Shown here piece after piece: positions 26,842-35,746 of a DNA stretch of 64,000 nt. Source of the stretch: Allobosea sp. (GTDB lineage Bacteria; Pseudomonadota; Alphaproteobacteria; Rhizobiales; Kaistiaceae); the NCBI GenBank assembly GCA_017307955.1, contig JAFKFV010000014.1:159939-223938 (forward strand), in the 5' to 3' direction. The position numbers and the translations under genes are program-made. The first letter of the stretch is position 1. Each line of letters opens with the position of its first letter. The notes under the pieces are model-generated. The model saw nothing but the letters and a program-made list of their open reading frames with translations. It did not search any database and had not been told where the DNA came from.

Positions 26842-27960
26842 ATGGCGGATATCGCGCAGCAGGATGGCGTCCCGGCGATGGCCGGCGGCCTCGCCGAGAC
26901 GATGGACCGGCTCCGACGATCCTCGGAATATGTCGTCATCCCGCTCTTCGCACTGGTCGTGGCGGGCCTCATCTTCTCGCTCTTCCTGTTCGCGCTCGGC
27001 CAGTCGCCGGCCATGTTCTTCTCGCTGCTCTGGAAGGGCGGCTTCGGAACGGGCTTTTCCTGGCAGAACACGCTGGTGCGCGCGGCGCCGCTCATCCTCA
27101 CCGCGCTCTGCGTCGCCATTCCCGCGCGCCTCGGCCTCGTCATCATCGGCGGCGAGGGCGCGCTGGTGCTCGGCGCCTTCACCGGCGCGGTCGCGTCGAT
27201 CCCGCTCGTCAACGCAGGCGCGCCGCCCTTCCTCGTGCTCGGCGCCATGCTCGTCACTTCGGTGGCGACCGGCGCGGTGTGGATCGGCATCGTCGGGGCG
27301 CTGCGGCACTATCGCGGCATCAACGAGACGATCGCCTCGCTGCTGATGTCCTACATCGCCATCGCGATCATGAACTTCTTCGTCGAGGGCGCGCTGCGCG
27401 ATCCCGGCAATCCCAACAAGCCGTCCACGCAGCCGATCGGCGAGGCCAACATGATCGGCGAGGTGCCGGGGCTCGGCGTGCATTGGGGCCTGCCGGTCGG
27501 CATCGTCGTCGCCATCCTCCTCTGGGTGCTGATGAACCGCACAACCTTCGGCTTCGCCGCGCGCGTCACCGGCGGCAATGTCCGCGCGGCGCGGGCGCAG
27601 GGCCTGCCGGTCGGCAAGCTGATCGTCACCGCCTGCGCCATCGCCGGCGCCTGTGCCGGGCTCGCCGGCTTCTTCGAAGTCGCGGCCATCCAGGGCAAGG
27701 CCAATGCCTCGCTGGCGGCGGGATACGGCTTCACCGGCATCCTCGTCGCCTTCCTCGCCCGCCAGAACCCGATCGCCATCGTGCCGGTCGCGATCTTCCT
27801 CGGCGGCATCGCTGCGGCCGGCGGCCTCATCCAGCGGCGCATGGGCATGCCCGACGCCACGGTGCAGGTGCTGCAGGGGCTGATGTTCGTCGTGCTGCTC
27901 GTCAGCGAGACGCTCTATGGCCGCCTTCCCTTCTTCCGGGCTAAAGGAGACCGCCGATGA
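26842..27960 (+). CDS. BMP-type ABC transporter permease (YufP-like)
   Basis: 372 residues from the ATG at 26842 with a GGAG ribosome-binding site; upstream in-frame codons from 26674 belong to a spurious extension. It shows the YufP/branched-chain-permease family pattern with about nine hydrophobic helices and IIGGEGALVLGAFTGA, a motif characteristic of nucleoside-type permeases, plus ETIASLLMSYIAIAIMNFFV. The 3' end overlaps the next permease by 4 bp (ATGA). It forms the inner-membrane channel together with that protein. Confidence 0.92.
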   Translation: MADIAQQDGVPAMAGGLAETMDRLRRSSEYVVIPLFALVVAGLIFSLFLFALGQSPAMFFSLLWKGGFGTGFSWQNTLVRAAPLILTALCVAIPARLGLVIIGGEGALVLGAFTGAVASIPLVNAGAPPFLVLGAMLVTSVATGAVWIGIVGALRHYRGINETIASLLMSYIAIAIMNFFVEGALRDPGNPNKPSTQPIGEANMIGEVPGLGVHWGLPVGIVVAILLWVLMNRTTFGFAARVTGGNVRAARAQGLPVGKLIVTACAIAGACAGLAGFFEVAAIQGKANASLAAGYGFTGILVAFLARQNPIAIVPVAIFLGGIAAAGGLIQRRMGMPDATVQVLQGLMFVVLLVSETLYGRLPFFRAKGDRR

Positions 27961-28883
27961 ACGAGACCGATATCGGCTTCTGGGGCGTGCCGCTCGCGAT
28001 GTTCGCCGGCGCGATCCGCGTCTCGACGCCCTTCCTGTTCGTCTCGCTCGGCGAGTGCCTTACGGAGAAGTCGGGCCGCATCAATCTCGGCCTCGAGGGC
28101 ACGCTCGTCTTCGGCGCCATGGCCGGCTATGCCATCGCCTATCTCTCCGGCTCGCCCTGGCTCGGCGTGCTGGCGGCCGGCATTTCGGGCTGCTTCTTCG
28201 GCGCGCTGCATGGCTGTATCTGCAAGCTTCCCAAGGTGAACGACATCGCCATCGGCATCGCGATGATGCTGTTCGGCACCGGGCTCGCCTTCTTCTTCGG
28301 CAAGCCCTTCATCCAGCCGCAGGCGCCGCATCTGCCCTCGATCTCGCTCGGCGGCTGGTCAAGTCTGCCGCAGGTCCAGTCGGCGCTGGAGATCAACCCG
28401 CTGTTCTTCATCGGCGTGCTGCTCGCCGTCGTGATGTGGTGGGCGTTCAAGAACACGCGCTGGGGCCTCATCGTGCGCATGACCGGCGACAGCGCCGCCG
28501 CGGCGCGCGCCATGGGCTATTCCGTCGATCTCGTGCGCTTCCTCGCCACCACGGTCGGCGGCTTCTTCGCCGGCGTCGGCGGCGCCTTCCTGTCGCTCTA
28601 TTATCCGGGAGCCTGGAGCGAGGGCCTCTCCTCGGGCCAGGGCCTGATGGCGGTGGCGCTGGTCATCTTCGCGCGCTGGAATCCGCTCGCCTGCTTCGGC
28701 GCGGCACTCCTCTTCGGCGCGGCCGGTGCGCTCGGCCCGGCGCTGCAATCCGTCGGCATCACGCAGGGCTACTACTTCTTCAACGCCGCGCCCTACCTGC
28801 TGACGCTCTTCATCATGATCGCCTCGGTCTCGCCGAAGCGTTCGCTGAAGGGCGCGCCGGGCGAGCTTTCCATCACCAAGTAG
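27957..28883 (+). CDS. BMP-type ABC transporter permease (YufQ-like)
   Basis: 308 residues, start overlapping the previous stop as ATGA. The motifs GRINLGLEGTLVFGAM and NDIAIGIAMMLFGTGLAFFFG, and AAARAMGYSVDLVRF, are those of the second permease of nucleoside/purine BMP importers. About eight to nine hydrophobic segments. Its partner ATPase gene is separated from the permeases by three catabolic genes, showing that transport and degradation genes have been woven into one operon. Confidence 0.92.
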   Translation: MNETDIGFWGVPLAMFAGAIRVSTPFLFVSLGECLTEKSGRINLGLEGTLVFGAMAGYAIAYLSGSPWLGVLAAGISGCFFGALHGCICKLPKVNDIAIGIAMMLFGTGLAFFFGKPFIQPQAPHLPSISLGGWSSLPQVQSALEINPLFFIGVLLAVVMWWAFKNTRWGLIVRMTGDSAAAARAMGYSVDLVRFLATTVGGFFAGVGGAFLSLYYPGAWSEGLSSGQGLMAVALVIFARWNPLACFGAALLFGAAGALGPALQSVGITQGYYFFNAAPYLLTLFIMIASVSPKRSLKGAPGELSITK

Positions 28884-28892
28884 GAGTTAGCG

Positions 28893-28913
28893 ATGAGCGG
28901 GGTTTGCCTGTGA
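28893..28913 (+). other. Six-codon leader ORF overlapping the amidase start
   Basis: A strong AGGAG (28882-28886) lies 6 bp before an ATG at 28893 that opens MSGVCL and stops at a TGA (28911-28913) overlapping the GTG start (28910) of the amidase gene. The bases TGAGCGGG occur at both starts, 17 bp apart, as if the original start region had been partly duplicated. The mini-ORF may feed ribosomes into the amidase by reinitiation. Confidence 0.45.
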
Positions 28914-29926
28914 GCGGGCTTGGCGGTCTCAACAAGTCGCCGAACGGCGTCGTCATCGGCCTCGTGCAGCTGCAGCTGCCGGTCACGGTCACCAAGGCGG
29001 ATCTCGATCGCCAGACGGCGCGGGTGGTCGAGCTGGTCGGCAAGGCGCGGCGCAACAATGCCGGCATGGACCTCGTGGTCTTTCCGGAATATGCCCTGCA
29101 CGGCCTCTCGATGGATACCAATCCCGAGATCATGTGCGATCTCGACGGGCCGGAGGTCGCGGCCTTCAAGGCCGCCTGCGCGGAGCACCGCATATGGGGC
29201 TGCTTCTCGATCATGGAGCGGAACCCCGGCGGCAATCCCTACAATTCCGGTATCGTCATCGACGATACCGGCGCGCTGAAGCTCTATTATCGCAAGCTGC
29301 ATCCCTGGGTGCCGGTCGAACCCTGGGAGCCCGGCGATCTCGGCATCCCGGTCATCGACGGCCCCAAGGGCTGCAAGCTGGCGCTCATCATCTGCCATGA
29401 TGGCATGTTCCCGGAGATGGCACGGGAATGCGCCTATAAGGGCGCGGAGATCATGATCCGCACCGCCGGCTACACGGCGCCGATCCGCTCGTCCTGGCGC
29501 TTCACCAATCAGTCGAACTCGTTCTGCAATCTCATGGTGACAGCGAATGTCTGCATGTCGGGCTCCGACGGCACCTTCGATTCCATGGGCGAGGGGATGA
29601 TCGTCAATTTCGACGGCGAGATCCTCGCCGCCGGCACCAGCGGGCGCCCGGACGAGATCATCACCGCCGAGGTGCGGCCCGATCTCGTGCGCGAGGCGCG
29701 CATCAACTGGGGCGTCGAGAACAATATCTACCAGTTCGGCCACCGCGCCTATGTTGCGGTGAAGGGCGGGGCGCAGGACTGCCCCTACACCTACATGACC
29801 GACCTCGCCGCAGGGAAGTACCGCCTGCCCTGGGAGGACCAGGTCGTTCACACGGACGGCACGTCCTGCGGCTTCCCGGCCCCCACGCGCCGCTATGGCG
29901 AGAAGTTCAAGGACGCGGCGGAGTAG
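28910..29926 (+). CDS. Formamidase / aliphatic amidase (nitrilase superfamily, AmiF-like)
   Basis: 338 residues from GTG 28910, close to the 334 residues of Helicobacter AmiF. The catalytic triad is Glu60 (VFPEYALHG), Lys129 (YYRKLHPW) and Cys162 (LIICHDGMFPEMARE). The C-terminal extension after the nitrilase core, with WEDQVVHTDGTSCG, is typical of the AmiE/AmiF branch. These cytoplasmic enzymes release ammonia from formamide or short aliphatic amides. Here it stands between the importer and a BiuH-like gene, so it may act on an acyl or formyl urea fragment produced in the pathway rather than on free formamide; this is inference. The start region is unusual (leader ORF). Confidence 0.87.
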   Translation: MSGLGGLNKSPNGVVIGLVQLQLPVTVTKADLDRQTARVVELVGKARRNNAGMDLVVFPEYALHGLSMDTNPEIMCDLDGPEVAAFKAACAEHRIWGCFSIMERNPGGNPYNSGIVIDDTGALKLYYRKLHPWVPVEPWEPGDLGIPVIDGPKGCKLALIICHDGMFPEMARECAYKGAEIMIRTAGYTAPIRSSWRFTNQSNSFCNLMVTANVCMSGSDGTFDSMGEGMIVNFDGEILAAGTSGRPDEIITAEVRPDLVREARINWGVENNIYQFGHRAYVAVKGGAQDCPYTYMTDLAAGKYRLPWEDQVVHTDGTSCGFPAPTRRYGEKFKDAAE

Positions 29927-29929
29927 GAC

Positions 29930-30655
29930 ATGGCAGCCGAGACTCTCGACGAGCGCGTCGCCGCGGCCATGAAGACTGGTGGGCGCACCATCGCCTCCGA
30001 TCCCTATCCCTGGCCGTTCGACGGCGACCTCCGGCCCGAGAACACGGCGCTCATCGTCATTGACATGCAGGTCGATTTCTGCGCGCCCGGCGGCTATGTC
30101 GACTCGATGGGCTATGACATCTCGCTGACCCGCGAGCCGATCGAGCCGATCCGCCGCGTGCTCGATGCCATGCGTGCCAAGGGCTATCACGTCATCCACA
30201 CCCGCGAGGGCCATCGGCCCGATCTCGCCGACCTGCCGGCCAACAAGCGCTGGCGCTCGCAGCGGATCGGCGCCGGCATCGGCGACCAGGGGCCGTGCGG
30301 GCGCATCCTGGTGCGCGGCGAGCCGGGCTGGGAGATCATCCCGGAATTGCAGCCGATCGCTGGCGAGGCGATCATCGACAAGCCCGGCAAGGGCTCCTTC
30401 GTCGCCACCGATCTCGAACTGGTGCTGCGGCAGAAGGGCATCCGCAACATCGTCCTGACGGGCGTCACCACGGATGTCTGCGTGCACACGACCATGCGCG
30501 ACGCCAACGATCTCGGCTACGAATGCGTTCTGCTCTCCGACTGCACCGCCGCGACCAAGCGCGAGAATCATCTCGCGGCGATCGACATGGTCAAGATGCA
30601 GGGCGGCGTCTTCGGCGCGGTGGCGACGTCCGATGCGCTGATCGCGGGGCTCTGA
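29930..30655 (+). CDS. biuH: Isochorismatase-fold cysteine hydrolase, biuret hydrolase (BiuH)-like
   Basis: 241 residues. The catalytic triad of this fold is Asp in [14 protein letters not shown], Lys in [10 protein letters not shown] and Cys in [12 protein letters not shown]. The N-terminal extension [18 protein letters not shown] and the segment [19 protein letters not shown] closely match, from recall, the rhizobial biuret amidohydrolase BiuH, which turns biuret into allophanate and ammonia and is encoded with cyanuric acid hydrolase. RutB-type ureidoacrylate hydrolases share the fold and are the main alternative. The gene begins 3 bp after the amidase stop. No allophanate hydrolase is present in the window, so the final step must be encoded elsewhere. 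Confidence 0.78.
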   Translation: MAAETLDERVAAAMKTGGRTIASDPYPWPFDGDLRPENTALIVIDMQVDFCAPGGYVDSMGYDISLTREPIEPIRRVLDAMRAKGYHVIHTREGHRPDLADLPANKRWRSQRIGAGIGDQGPCGRILVRGEPGWEIIPELQPIAGEAIIDKPGKGSFVATDLELVLRQKGIRNIVLTGVTTDVCVHTTMRDANDLGYECVLLSDCTAATKRENHLAAIDMVKMQGGVFGAVATSDALIAGL

Positions 30656-30684
30656 TGACACGCTGGAACCTCCCTTCTTCCTTC

Positions 30685-30786
30685 ACCTCTCCCGCTCGCG
30701 GGAGAGGCCGGGTGAGGGGCTTTCTTGCTGCACGTCGCCTCGGGAAGACCCTCACCCCGGCCCTCTCCCGCGGGGCGGGAGAGGGG
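30685..30786. repeat. Inverted pair of CTCTCCCGC palindromic repeats inside the operon
   Basis: One palindrome (CTCTCCCGC/GCGGGAGAG plus CCGGGTGAGGG, about 30685-30719) is followed by an inverted copy (CCCTCACCCCGG and CTCTCCCGC/GCGGGAGAG, about 30749-30786). They fill most of the 142-bp gap between the BiuH-like and cyanuric-acid-hydrolase genes, where other gaps in the operon are zero to a few bases. This is the same repeat family as at 23828-23962 and probably a REP-like insertion. Confidence 0.75.
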
Positions 30787-30797
30787 GAAGATCAGCC

Positions 30798-31934
30798 ATG
30801 ACCCGCACAGCCTTCGTCCATCGCCTCGCCACGGCCGCGCCCGACGACGTCACGGCGCTCGAAGCCGCGCTCGCCGATGGCGGCATCGACGCGAAGGGTA
30901 TCGTCGCGATCCTCGGCAAGACCGAGGGCAACGGCAATGTCAACGACTTCACCCGCGCCTTCGCCGTGCGCGCGCTCAAGGATGCGCTGCGGCCGCATCT
31001 GTCGCCGTCCGAGGTCGAGGGCGTTTCCTATGTGATGTCCGGCGGCACGGAAGGCGCGATGTCGCCGCATCTCGTCGTGTTCGGCCGCGGCGATGCGGCC
31101 TCGGCCGGCCCGTCGCCGGCGCTCGCGGTCGGCGGCGCACACACGCCCGACATGCCCTTCGAGGATCTCGGCCGCCTCGGCCAGGTGAACCTCGTCGCCG
31201 AGGGCGTGCGCGCCGCGATGCGCGATGCCGGCATCGACGATCCGGCCGATGTGCATTTCGTCCAGATCAAATGCCCGCTGCTCACCGCCGAGCGGATCGC
31301 CGCCGTGGATGCGCGCGGCGGCACCGTCGCGGTCCGCGACACGCTGAAATCCATGGGCCTCTCGCGCGGCGCCTCGGCCCTCGGCGTCGCGCTGGCGCTC
31401 GGCGAGATCGAGCCGTCGGCGATCACCGATCCCGTGATCGGCCGCGACCCGTCGTTGTGGTCGTCGCGCGCCTCGACCTCGGCCGGCGTCGAACTCGCCA
31501 ATCACGAGATCGTCGTCATGGGCATGAGCGCGGCCTGGTCCGGCCCGCTCGCCATCGACCACGCCGTGATGGAAGACGGCATCGACATCGAGCCCGTGCG
31601 CGCCGCGCTCAGGAGGCTCGGCCTCGCCGCCGATGGACAGCTCTCGCCCGCCGAGCGACCCGCGCTGGTTGCCCTGCTCGCCAAGGCGGAAGCGCCCTCC
31701 ACCGGCCGGCTGCGCGGGCTCCGCCACACCATGCTCGACGACAGCGACATCTCTTCGACCCGTCACGCGCGCGCCTTCGTCGCCGGCAGCCTCGGCTCGC
31801 TCGTCGGCCATGCCGGCATCTATGTCTCGGGCGGCGCCGAGCATCAGGGCCCCGACGGCGGCGGCCCCGTCGCAGTCATCGTCGACCGCCACCTCGTTCC
31901 CTCGTCCCCTGCCTCAGGAGGCCTGCAATCATGA
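30798..31934 (+). CDS. Ring-opening amidohydrolase: cyanuric acid hydrolase/barbiturase (AtzD/TrzD family)
   Basis: 378 residues, three-domain toroidal family found only in cyanuric acid hydrolases and barbiturases. All three Lys-Ser pairs are visible: Lys41 (ILGKTEGNG) with Ser81 (VMSGGTEG), Lys158 (VQIKCPLLT) with Ser226 (SSRASTSAG), Lys296 (LLAKAEA) with Ser344 (YVSGGAEHQGP), and the substrate Arg region STRHARAF. The enzyme opens cyanuric acid to carboxybiuret, or barbituric acid to ureidomalonate. Neighbouring AtzG/AtzE/AtzH-like and BiuH-like genes favour cyanuric acid or a related s-triazine; the URC-type uracil genes at 47.7 kb do not use barbiturate. The stop overlaps the next gene by 4 bp. 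Confidence 0.92.
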   Translation: MTRTAFVHRLATAAPDDVTALEAALADGGIDAKGIVAILGKTEGNGNVNDFTRAFAVRALKDALRPHLSPSEVEGVSYVMSGGTEGAMSPHLVVFGRGDAASAGPSPALAVGGAHTPDMPFEDLGRLGQVNLVAEGVRAAMRDAGIDDPADVHFVQIKCPLLTAERIAAVDARGGTVAVRDTLKSMGLSRGASALGVALALGEIEPSAITDPVIGRDPSLWSSRASTSAGVELANHEIVVMGMSAAWSGPLAIDHAVMEDGIDIEPVRAALRRLGLAADGQLSPAERPALVALLAKAEAPSTGRLRGLRHTMLDDSDISSTRHARAFVAGSLGSLVGHAGIYVSGGAEHQGPDGGGPVAVIVDRHLVPSSPASGGLQS

Positions 31935-33475
31935 GCGCGCTGCCCGATCCCCAAGCCGCGTCCGGTCGGCGCGCCATCGAGTTGCAGACCATCGGCATGA
32001 CCAAGATCTTCGGATCGCTGGTGGCGCTGGAGGATGTCTCGATCCATGTCCGGCCGGGCACGCTGCATGCGCTGCTCGGCGAGAACGGCGCCGGCAAGTC
32101 GACGCTCGTCAAATGCATCATGGGCTTCTACCAGCCGACGCGCGGCAGCGTGCTGATCAACGGCAAGGAGGAGGTGATCGCCACGCCGCGCGACGCGCAT
32201 GCGCATGGCATCGGCATGGTCTACCAGCATTTCACGCTGGTCCCCTCGCTGACGGCGGCGGAGAATCTCGTCATCTCGCGCGCCCATCCCCCGGCGGTCA
32301 TCGATTGGCGGAAGGAGATCGCCGGGCTCGAAGCCTTCCTCGAAAAGATGCCGTTCAAGGTGCCGCTGCAGGTTCCGGTCGCCAGCCTCTCGGCCGGCGA
32401 GAAGCAGAAGCTCGAAATCCTGAAGCAGCTCTATCTCGACCAGCGCTTCCTGATCCTCGACGAGCCGACCTCGGTGCTGACGCCCGGCGAAGCCGATGAG
32501 GTGCTCGGCCTCCTGCGCGGCATGACCGAGGCGGGTGACCTCACCATCCTGATGATCAGCCACAAGTTCCGCGAGGTGACGGCCTATGCCGACGACGTCA
32601 CCGTGCTCCGGCGCGGGCGCATGATCGGCGGCGGACGCGTCGGCGAGCTCACCGTCGACGACATGAGCCGCATGATGATCGGCGACACCAAGATCCGTGA
32701 GCGTGCGGCGCGCAAGAGCTTTTCGGGCGCCAAGGTGACGCTGGAGCTTGCCGGTGTCTGCGCGCTCGACGATGCCGGGCTGCCGGCGGTGGATGCCGTC
32801 AATCTGAAGGTCCATGCCGGCGAGATCGTTGGCATCGCCGGCGTCTCCGGCAATGGCCAGTCCGCGCTGATCGAGGTGCTCTCCGGCCAGCGCGACATGT
32901 CGGAGGGCCAGCTCTTCATTGATGGCCAGGACTTCGTGCCGCAGCGTCAGCAAATGGCGAAATACAAGGTGTTCGGCCTGCCCGAGGAGCCGCTCAAGAA
33001 TGCCGCCGTGCCGCGCATGACGGTCGCCGAAAACATCGCCTTCCGCTCCTTCGACGAGCCGCCGATCGCCTCGCGTTTCGGCTTCATGTCGCCGAAGCCG
33101 ATGCGCAAGAAGGCGCGCGAGCTGATCGCCGCCTATCGCGTCAAGACGCCCTCGACCGAAGAGCCGATCGAGAATCTTTCCGGCGGCAATGTCCAGCGCG
33201 CCATCCTGGCGCGCGAGCTCTCGGGCGAGGTCGAGGTGCTGATCGTCGCCAATCCCTGCTTCGGACTCGATTTCGCCTCGGTCTCCGAAATCCGTTCGCA
33301 GATCATGGACCAGCGCAATCGCGGCGCCGCCGTCCTGCTCGTCTCGGAGGATCTCGACGAGGTTCTGGAGCTTTCCGACCGCGTCGCGGTCATGTCGGGC
33401 GGTGGCATCCACTATGTCGTCCCCATCGCCGAGGCCGACCGCAACGCGATCGGCAAGGCCATGGCGGGGCATTGA
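31931..33475 (+). CDS. BMP-type ABC transporter ATP-binding protein (YufO-like, two NBDs)
   Basis: 514 residues from the ATG at 31931 (ATGA overlap with the ring-opening hydrolase); the longer frame upstream is antisense-like noise in another reading frame. Two tandem nucleotide-binding domains: the first with Walker [10 protein letters not shown], signature [10 protein letters not shown] and Walker [13 protein letters not shown]; the second with a degenerate Walker A (GVSGNGQSA), signature [14 protein letters not shown] and altered Walker B (VANPCFGLD), the usual asymmetry of sugar and nucleoside ATPases. It energises the permeases encoded at 26842 and 27957. Confidence 0.93.
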   Translation: MSALPDPQAASGRRAIELQTIGMTKIFGSLVALEDVSIHVRPGTLHALLGENGAGKSTLVKCIMGFYQPTRGSVLINGKEEVIATPRDAHAHGIGMVYQHFTLVPSLTAAENLVISRAHPPAVIDWRKEIAGLEAFLEKMPFKVPLQVPVASLSAGEKQKLEILKQLYLDQRFLILDEPTSVLTPGEADEVLGLLRGMTEAGDLTILMISHKFREVTAYADDVTVLRRGRMIGGGRVGELTVDDMSRMMIGDTKIRERAARKSFSGAKVTLELAGVCALDDAGLPAVDAVNLKVHAGEIVGIAGVSGNGQSALIEVLSGQRDMSEGQLFIDGQDFVPQRQQMAKYKVFGLPEEPLKNAAVPRMTVAENIAFRSFDEPPIASRFGFMSPKPMRKKARELIAAYRVKTPSTEEPIENLSGGNVQRAILARELSGEVEVLIVANPCFGLDFASVSEIRSQIMDQRNRGAAVLLVSEDLDEVLELSDRVAVMSGGGIHYVVPIAEADRNAIGKAMAGH

Positions 33476-33477
33476 AG

Positions 33478-34143
33478 ATGATCACCGTCGCCGCCGAACC
33501 CTTCGCCTATAGCTTTCCACCAGGGAAGACGGCGCTGATCGTCATCGACATGCAGCGCGATTTCGTGGAGCCGGGCGGCTTCGGCGAGACGCTGGGCAAC
33601 GATGTCGCGCTGCTGCAGGCGATCGTTCCGACTGTCGCGGCGCTGCTCGATCTCTTCCGCCGCAAGGGCTGGATGGTCATCCACACTCGCGAAGGCCATA
33701 AACCCGACCTCTCCGACCTGCATCCGGCGAAGCGCGATCGCGGCAATCCGAGCCTTCGGATCGGCGATCCGGGGCCGATGGGCCGCATCCTCATCCATGG
33801 CGAAGCCGGCCACGACATCATCGCGGAGAACGAGCCGATCCCGGGCGAACTCGTCATCGACAAGCCCGGCAAGGGCTCATTCTACAACACGCCGCTCGAG
33901 GCGCATCTGAAGGCGAATGGCATCACCCATCTCGTCGTCGCCGGCGTCACCACCGAAGTCTGTGTCCAGACGACGCTGCGCGAGGCCAATGACCGCGGCT
34001 ATGAGTGCCTGCTGATCGAGGACGCGACGGAAAGCTACTTCCCGGCCTTCAAGCAGGCGACGCTGGAGATGGTCCGCGCGCAGGGCGCCATCGTCGGCTG
34101 GACGGCGCCGCTCGCGGCGCTCGAGGCCGCCGTTGGGCCATGA
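33478..34143 (+). CDS. Second isochorismatase-fold cysteine hydrolase of the operon
   Basis: 221 residues from the ATG at 33478 (a TTG two codons earlier overlaps the ATPase stop). Catalytic Asp in [14 protein letters not shown], Lys in [10 protein letters not shown] and Cys in [12 protein letters not shown]. It is a clear paralogue of the BiuH-like protein at 29930 (shared [13 protein letters not shown]) but lacks its N-terminal extension and differs in the substrate-facing segment. Two such hydrolases in one operon recall pathways in which one acts on biuret and another on triuret or carboxybiuret-like ureides; the specificity cannot be read from sequence. Confidence 0.85.
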   Translation: MITVAAEPFAYSFPPGKTALIVIDMQRDFVEPGGFGETLGNDVALLQAIVPTVAALLDLFRRKGWMVIHTREGHKPDLSDLHPAKRDRGNPSLRIGDPGPMGRILIHGEAGHDIIAENEPIPGELVIDKPGKGSFYNTPLEAHLKANGITHLVVAGVTTEVCVQTTLREANDRGYECLLIEDATESYFPAFKQATLEMVRAQGAIVGWTAPLAALEAAVGP

Positions 34144-34158
34144 ATTGAGGAAATGCCG

Positions 34159-34341
34159 ATGAAGGAATTCGACGCCGCCGGTCATGTCGAGCATATGGCC
34201 GACCTGCTCGGCCTCGCCATCGATCCGGCCTGGAAGGAAGGCGTCGTCGCCAATATGGCGGCGACCGCCCGCATGGCGGCGCTCGTCGCCGCCGTTCCGC
34301 TCGACGAGACGGTCGAGCTGGCCATGGTGTTCGAGCCGTGA
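34159..34341 (+). CDS. atzG: AtzG-like small subunit (DUF4089 family)
   Basis: 60 residues from the ATG at 34159, placed 8 bp after GAGG; an ATG two codons earlier is also open. The sequence AAGHVEHMADLLGLAIDP and the helical remainder ending in ELAMVFEP match the DUF4089/AtzG family, a small subunit that binds and stabilises AtzE like a GatC analogue. Its stop overlaps the GTG start of the AtzE-like gene (GTGA), the expected coupling for a stoichiometric complex. AtzE-AtzG hydrolyses 1-carboxybiuret to 1,3-dicarboxyurea and ammonia in cyanuric acid breakdown. Confidence 0.85.
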   Translation: MKEFDAAGHVEHMADLLGLAIDPAWKEGVVANMAATARMAALVAAVPLDETVELAMVFEP

Positions 34342-35738
34342 CGGTCCCGGACATCCTGGCCCGTCCCGGCCACGCCATCGCCGAGGATGTGAATAGCGGC
34401 CGCCTGTCGGCCCGTTTGGTCGCGGAAGCGGCGCTCGCAGCGATCGCCGCCGGCAATGGCAGGCTCGGCGCCTTTACCGATATCACCGCCGAGCGTGCGC
34501 TCGCCGAGGCATCCCGGGTCGACGCGCGGATCGCGGCCGGCGAGACCCTGCCGCTCGCCGGCGTGCCCTATTCTGTGAAGAACCTCTTCGACGTCGAAGG
34601 CATCACGACGCGGGCCGGCTCGAAGATCAATCGCGACCGTCCGCCGGCGGCGCGCGACGCGACGCTGATCGAGCGGATGGGCGCGGCCGGGGCCGTGCTC
34701 GTCGGCGCGGTCAATATGGGCGAATATGCCTATGACTTCACCGGCGAGAACGCCCATGACGGCGCCTCGCTGAACCCGCATGATCCGTCCCGCATGTCGG
34801 GTGGCTCCTCCGGCGGCTCGGGGACCTCGGTCGCGGCCGGCATGGCGGCGCTGTCGCTCGGCTCCGACACCAATGGCTCGATCCGCGTCCCGGCCTCCTT
34901 CTGTGGGCTCTACGGCCTGAAGCCGACCTTCGGCCGATTGTCGCGGGCGCGGACCTTTCCCTTTGTCCATAGCCTCGATCATCTCGGTCCGCTGGCGCGC
35001 AGCCCGCGCGACCTCGCGCTGGTGCTCGATGCCCTGCAGGGACCCGACGCAGATGATCCGGCGCTGATCGGCCGCCCGGCCGTTGCCGCGGTGGCGGATC
35101 TTAGGCGTGGCGTCGGTGATCTCCGCATCGCCGTCGCAGGCGGCTATTTCCGCAATGGCGCCGGGCCGGAAGCGCTCGCCGCCGTCGCTCATGTCGCCGG
35201 GGCGCTGGGGGCGGCGCGCGAGGTCGAGATCCCGATCGCGGCGGCGGCGCGGGCGGCGGCCTATCTCATCACGACGAGCGAATCCTCGGCGCTGCATCTC
35301 GATCGGCTGCGCAGCCGCGCCGGCGATTTCGATCCGGACACGCGCGACCGCTTCCTTTCAGGCGCCATGGTCCCGGCCGCCTGGTATCTCTCGGCCCAGC
35401 GCCTCCGCGCCGCGGCCAAAGCCGCGTTCGCATCGCTGTTCGAGACCGTCGACGTGATCCTCGCGCCGGCGACACCCTTCCCGGCGCTGAAATCCGGCAC
35501 GCGGACGGTGGAGATCGGCGGCGCGACACTGCCCGCGCGCCCGAATATCGGTATCTTCACGCAGCCGATCAGCTTCGTCGGGCTGCCCGTGGTGGCGGTT
35601 CCAGTGTGGCTGCCGGGCGCCGCCCTGCCGATCGGCGTGCAGGTCGTCGCCCCCGCCTGGCGCGAGGATATCGCGCTGCGCGTCGCCGAAGCCCTGCACC
35701 AGTCCGGCGCGACCTCCGCGCCGGTCGCCCAGACGTGA
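34338..35738 (+). CDS. atzE: AtzE-family amidohydrolase (1-carboxybiuret hydrolase catalytic subunit)
   Basis: 466 residues starting at a GTG overlapping the AtzG stop. Amidase-signature family with the Ser-cisSer-Lys triad at Lys81 (PYSVKNLFD), Ser157 (SGGSSGGSG) and nucleophile Ser181 (GSDTNGSIRVPA); the DTNGSIRVP form is characteristic of AtzE rather than of GatA. It forms the active complex with the small subunit just upstream. In cyanuric acid catabolism it removes ammonia from 1-carboxybiuret, preventing loss to biuret. It is shorter than allophanate hydrolase (AtzF), so that function is not covered by it. Confidence 0.88.
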   Translation: MTVPDILARPGHAIAEDVNSGRLSARLVAEAALAAIAAGNGRLGAFTDITAERALAEASRVDARIAAGETLPLAGVPYSVKNLFDVEGITTRAGSKINRDRPPAARDATLIERMGAAGAVLVGAVNMGEYAYDFTGENAHDGASLNPHDPSRMSGGSSGGSGTSVAAGMAALSLGSDTNGSIRVPASFCGLYGLKPTFGRLSRARTFPFVHSLDHLGPLARSPRDLALVLDALQGPDADDPALIGRPAVAAVADLRRGVGDLRIAVAGGYFRNGAGPEALAAVAHVAGALGAAREVEIPIAAAARAAAYLITTSESSALHLDRLRSRAGDFDPDTRDRFLSGAMVPAAWYLSAQRLRAAAKAAFASLFETVDVILAPATPFPALKSGTRTVEIGGATLPARPNIGIFTQPISFVGLPVVAVPVWLPGAALPIGVQVVAPAWREDIALRVAEALHQSGATSAPVAQT

Positions 35739-35746
35739 ACGAGCGA

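Noticed and set aside
28793..33472. Long minus-strand frames of 622 and 542 codons
   Set aside because: They mirror the amidase, BiuH-like, hydrolase and ATPase genes and show no protein family pattern.
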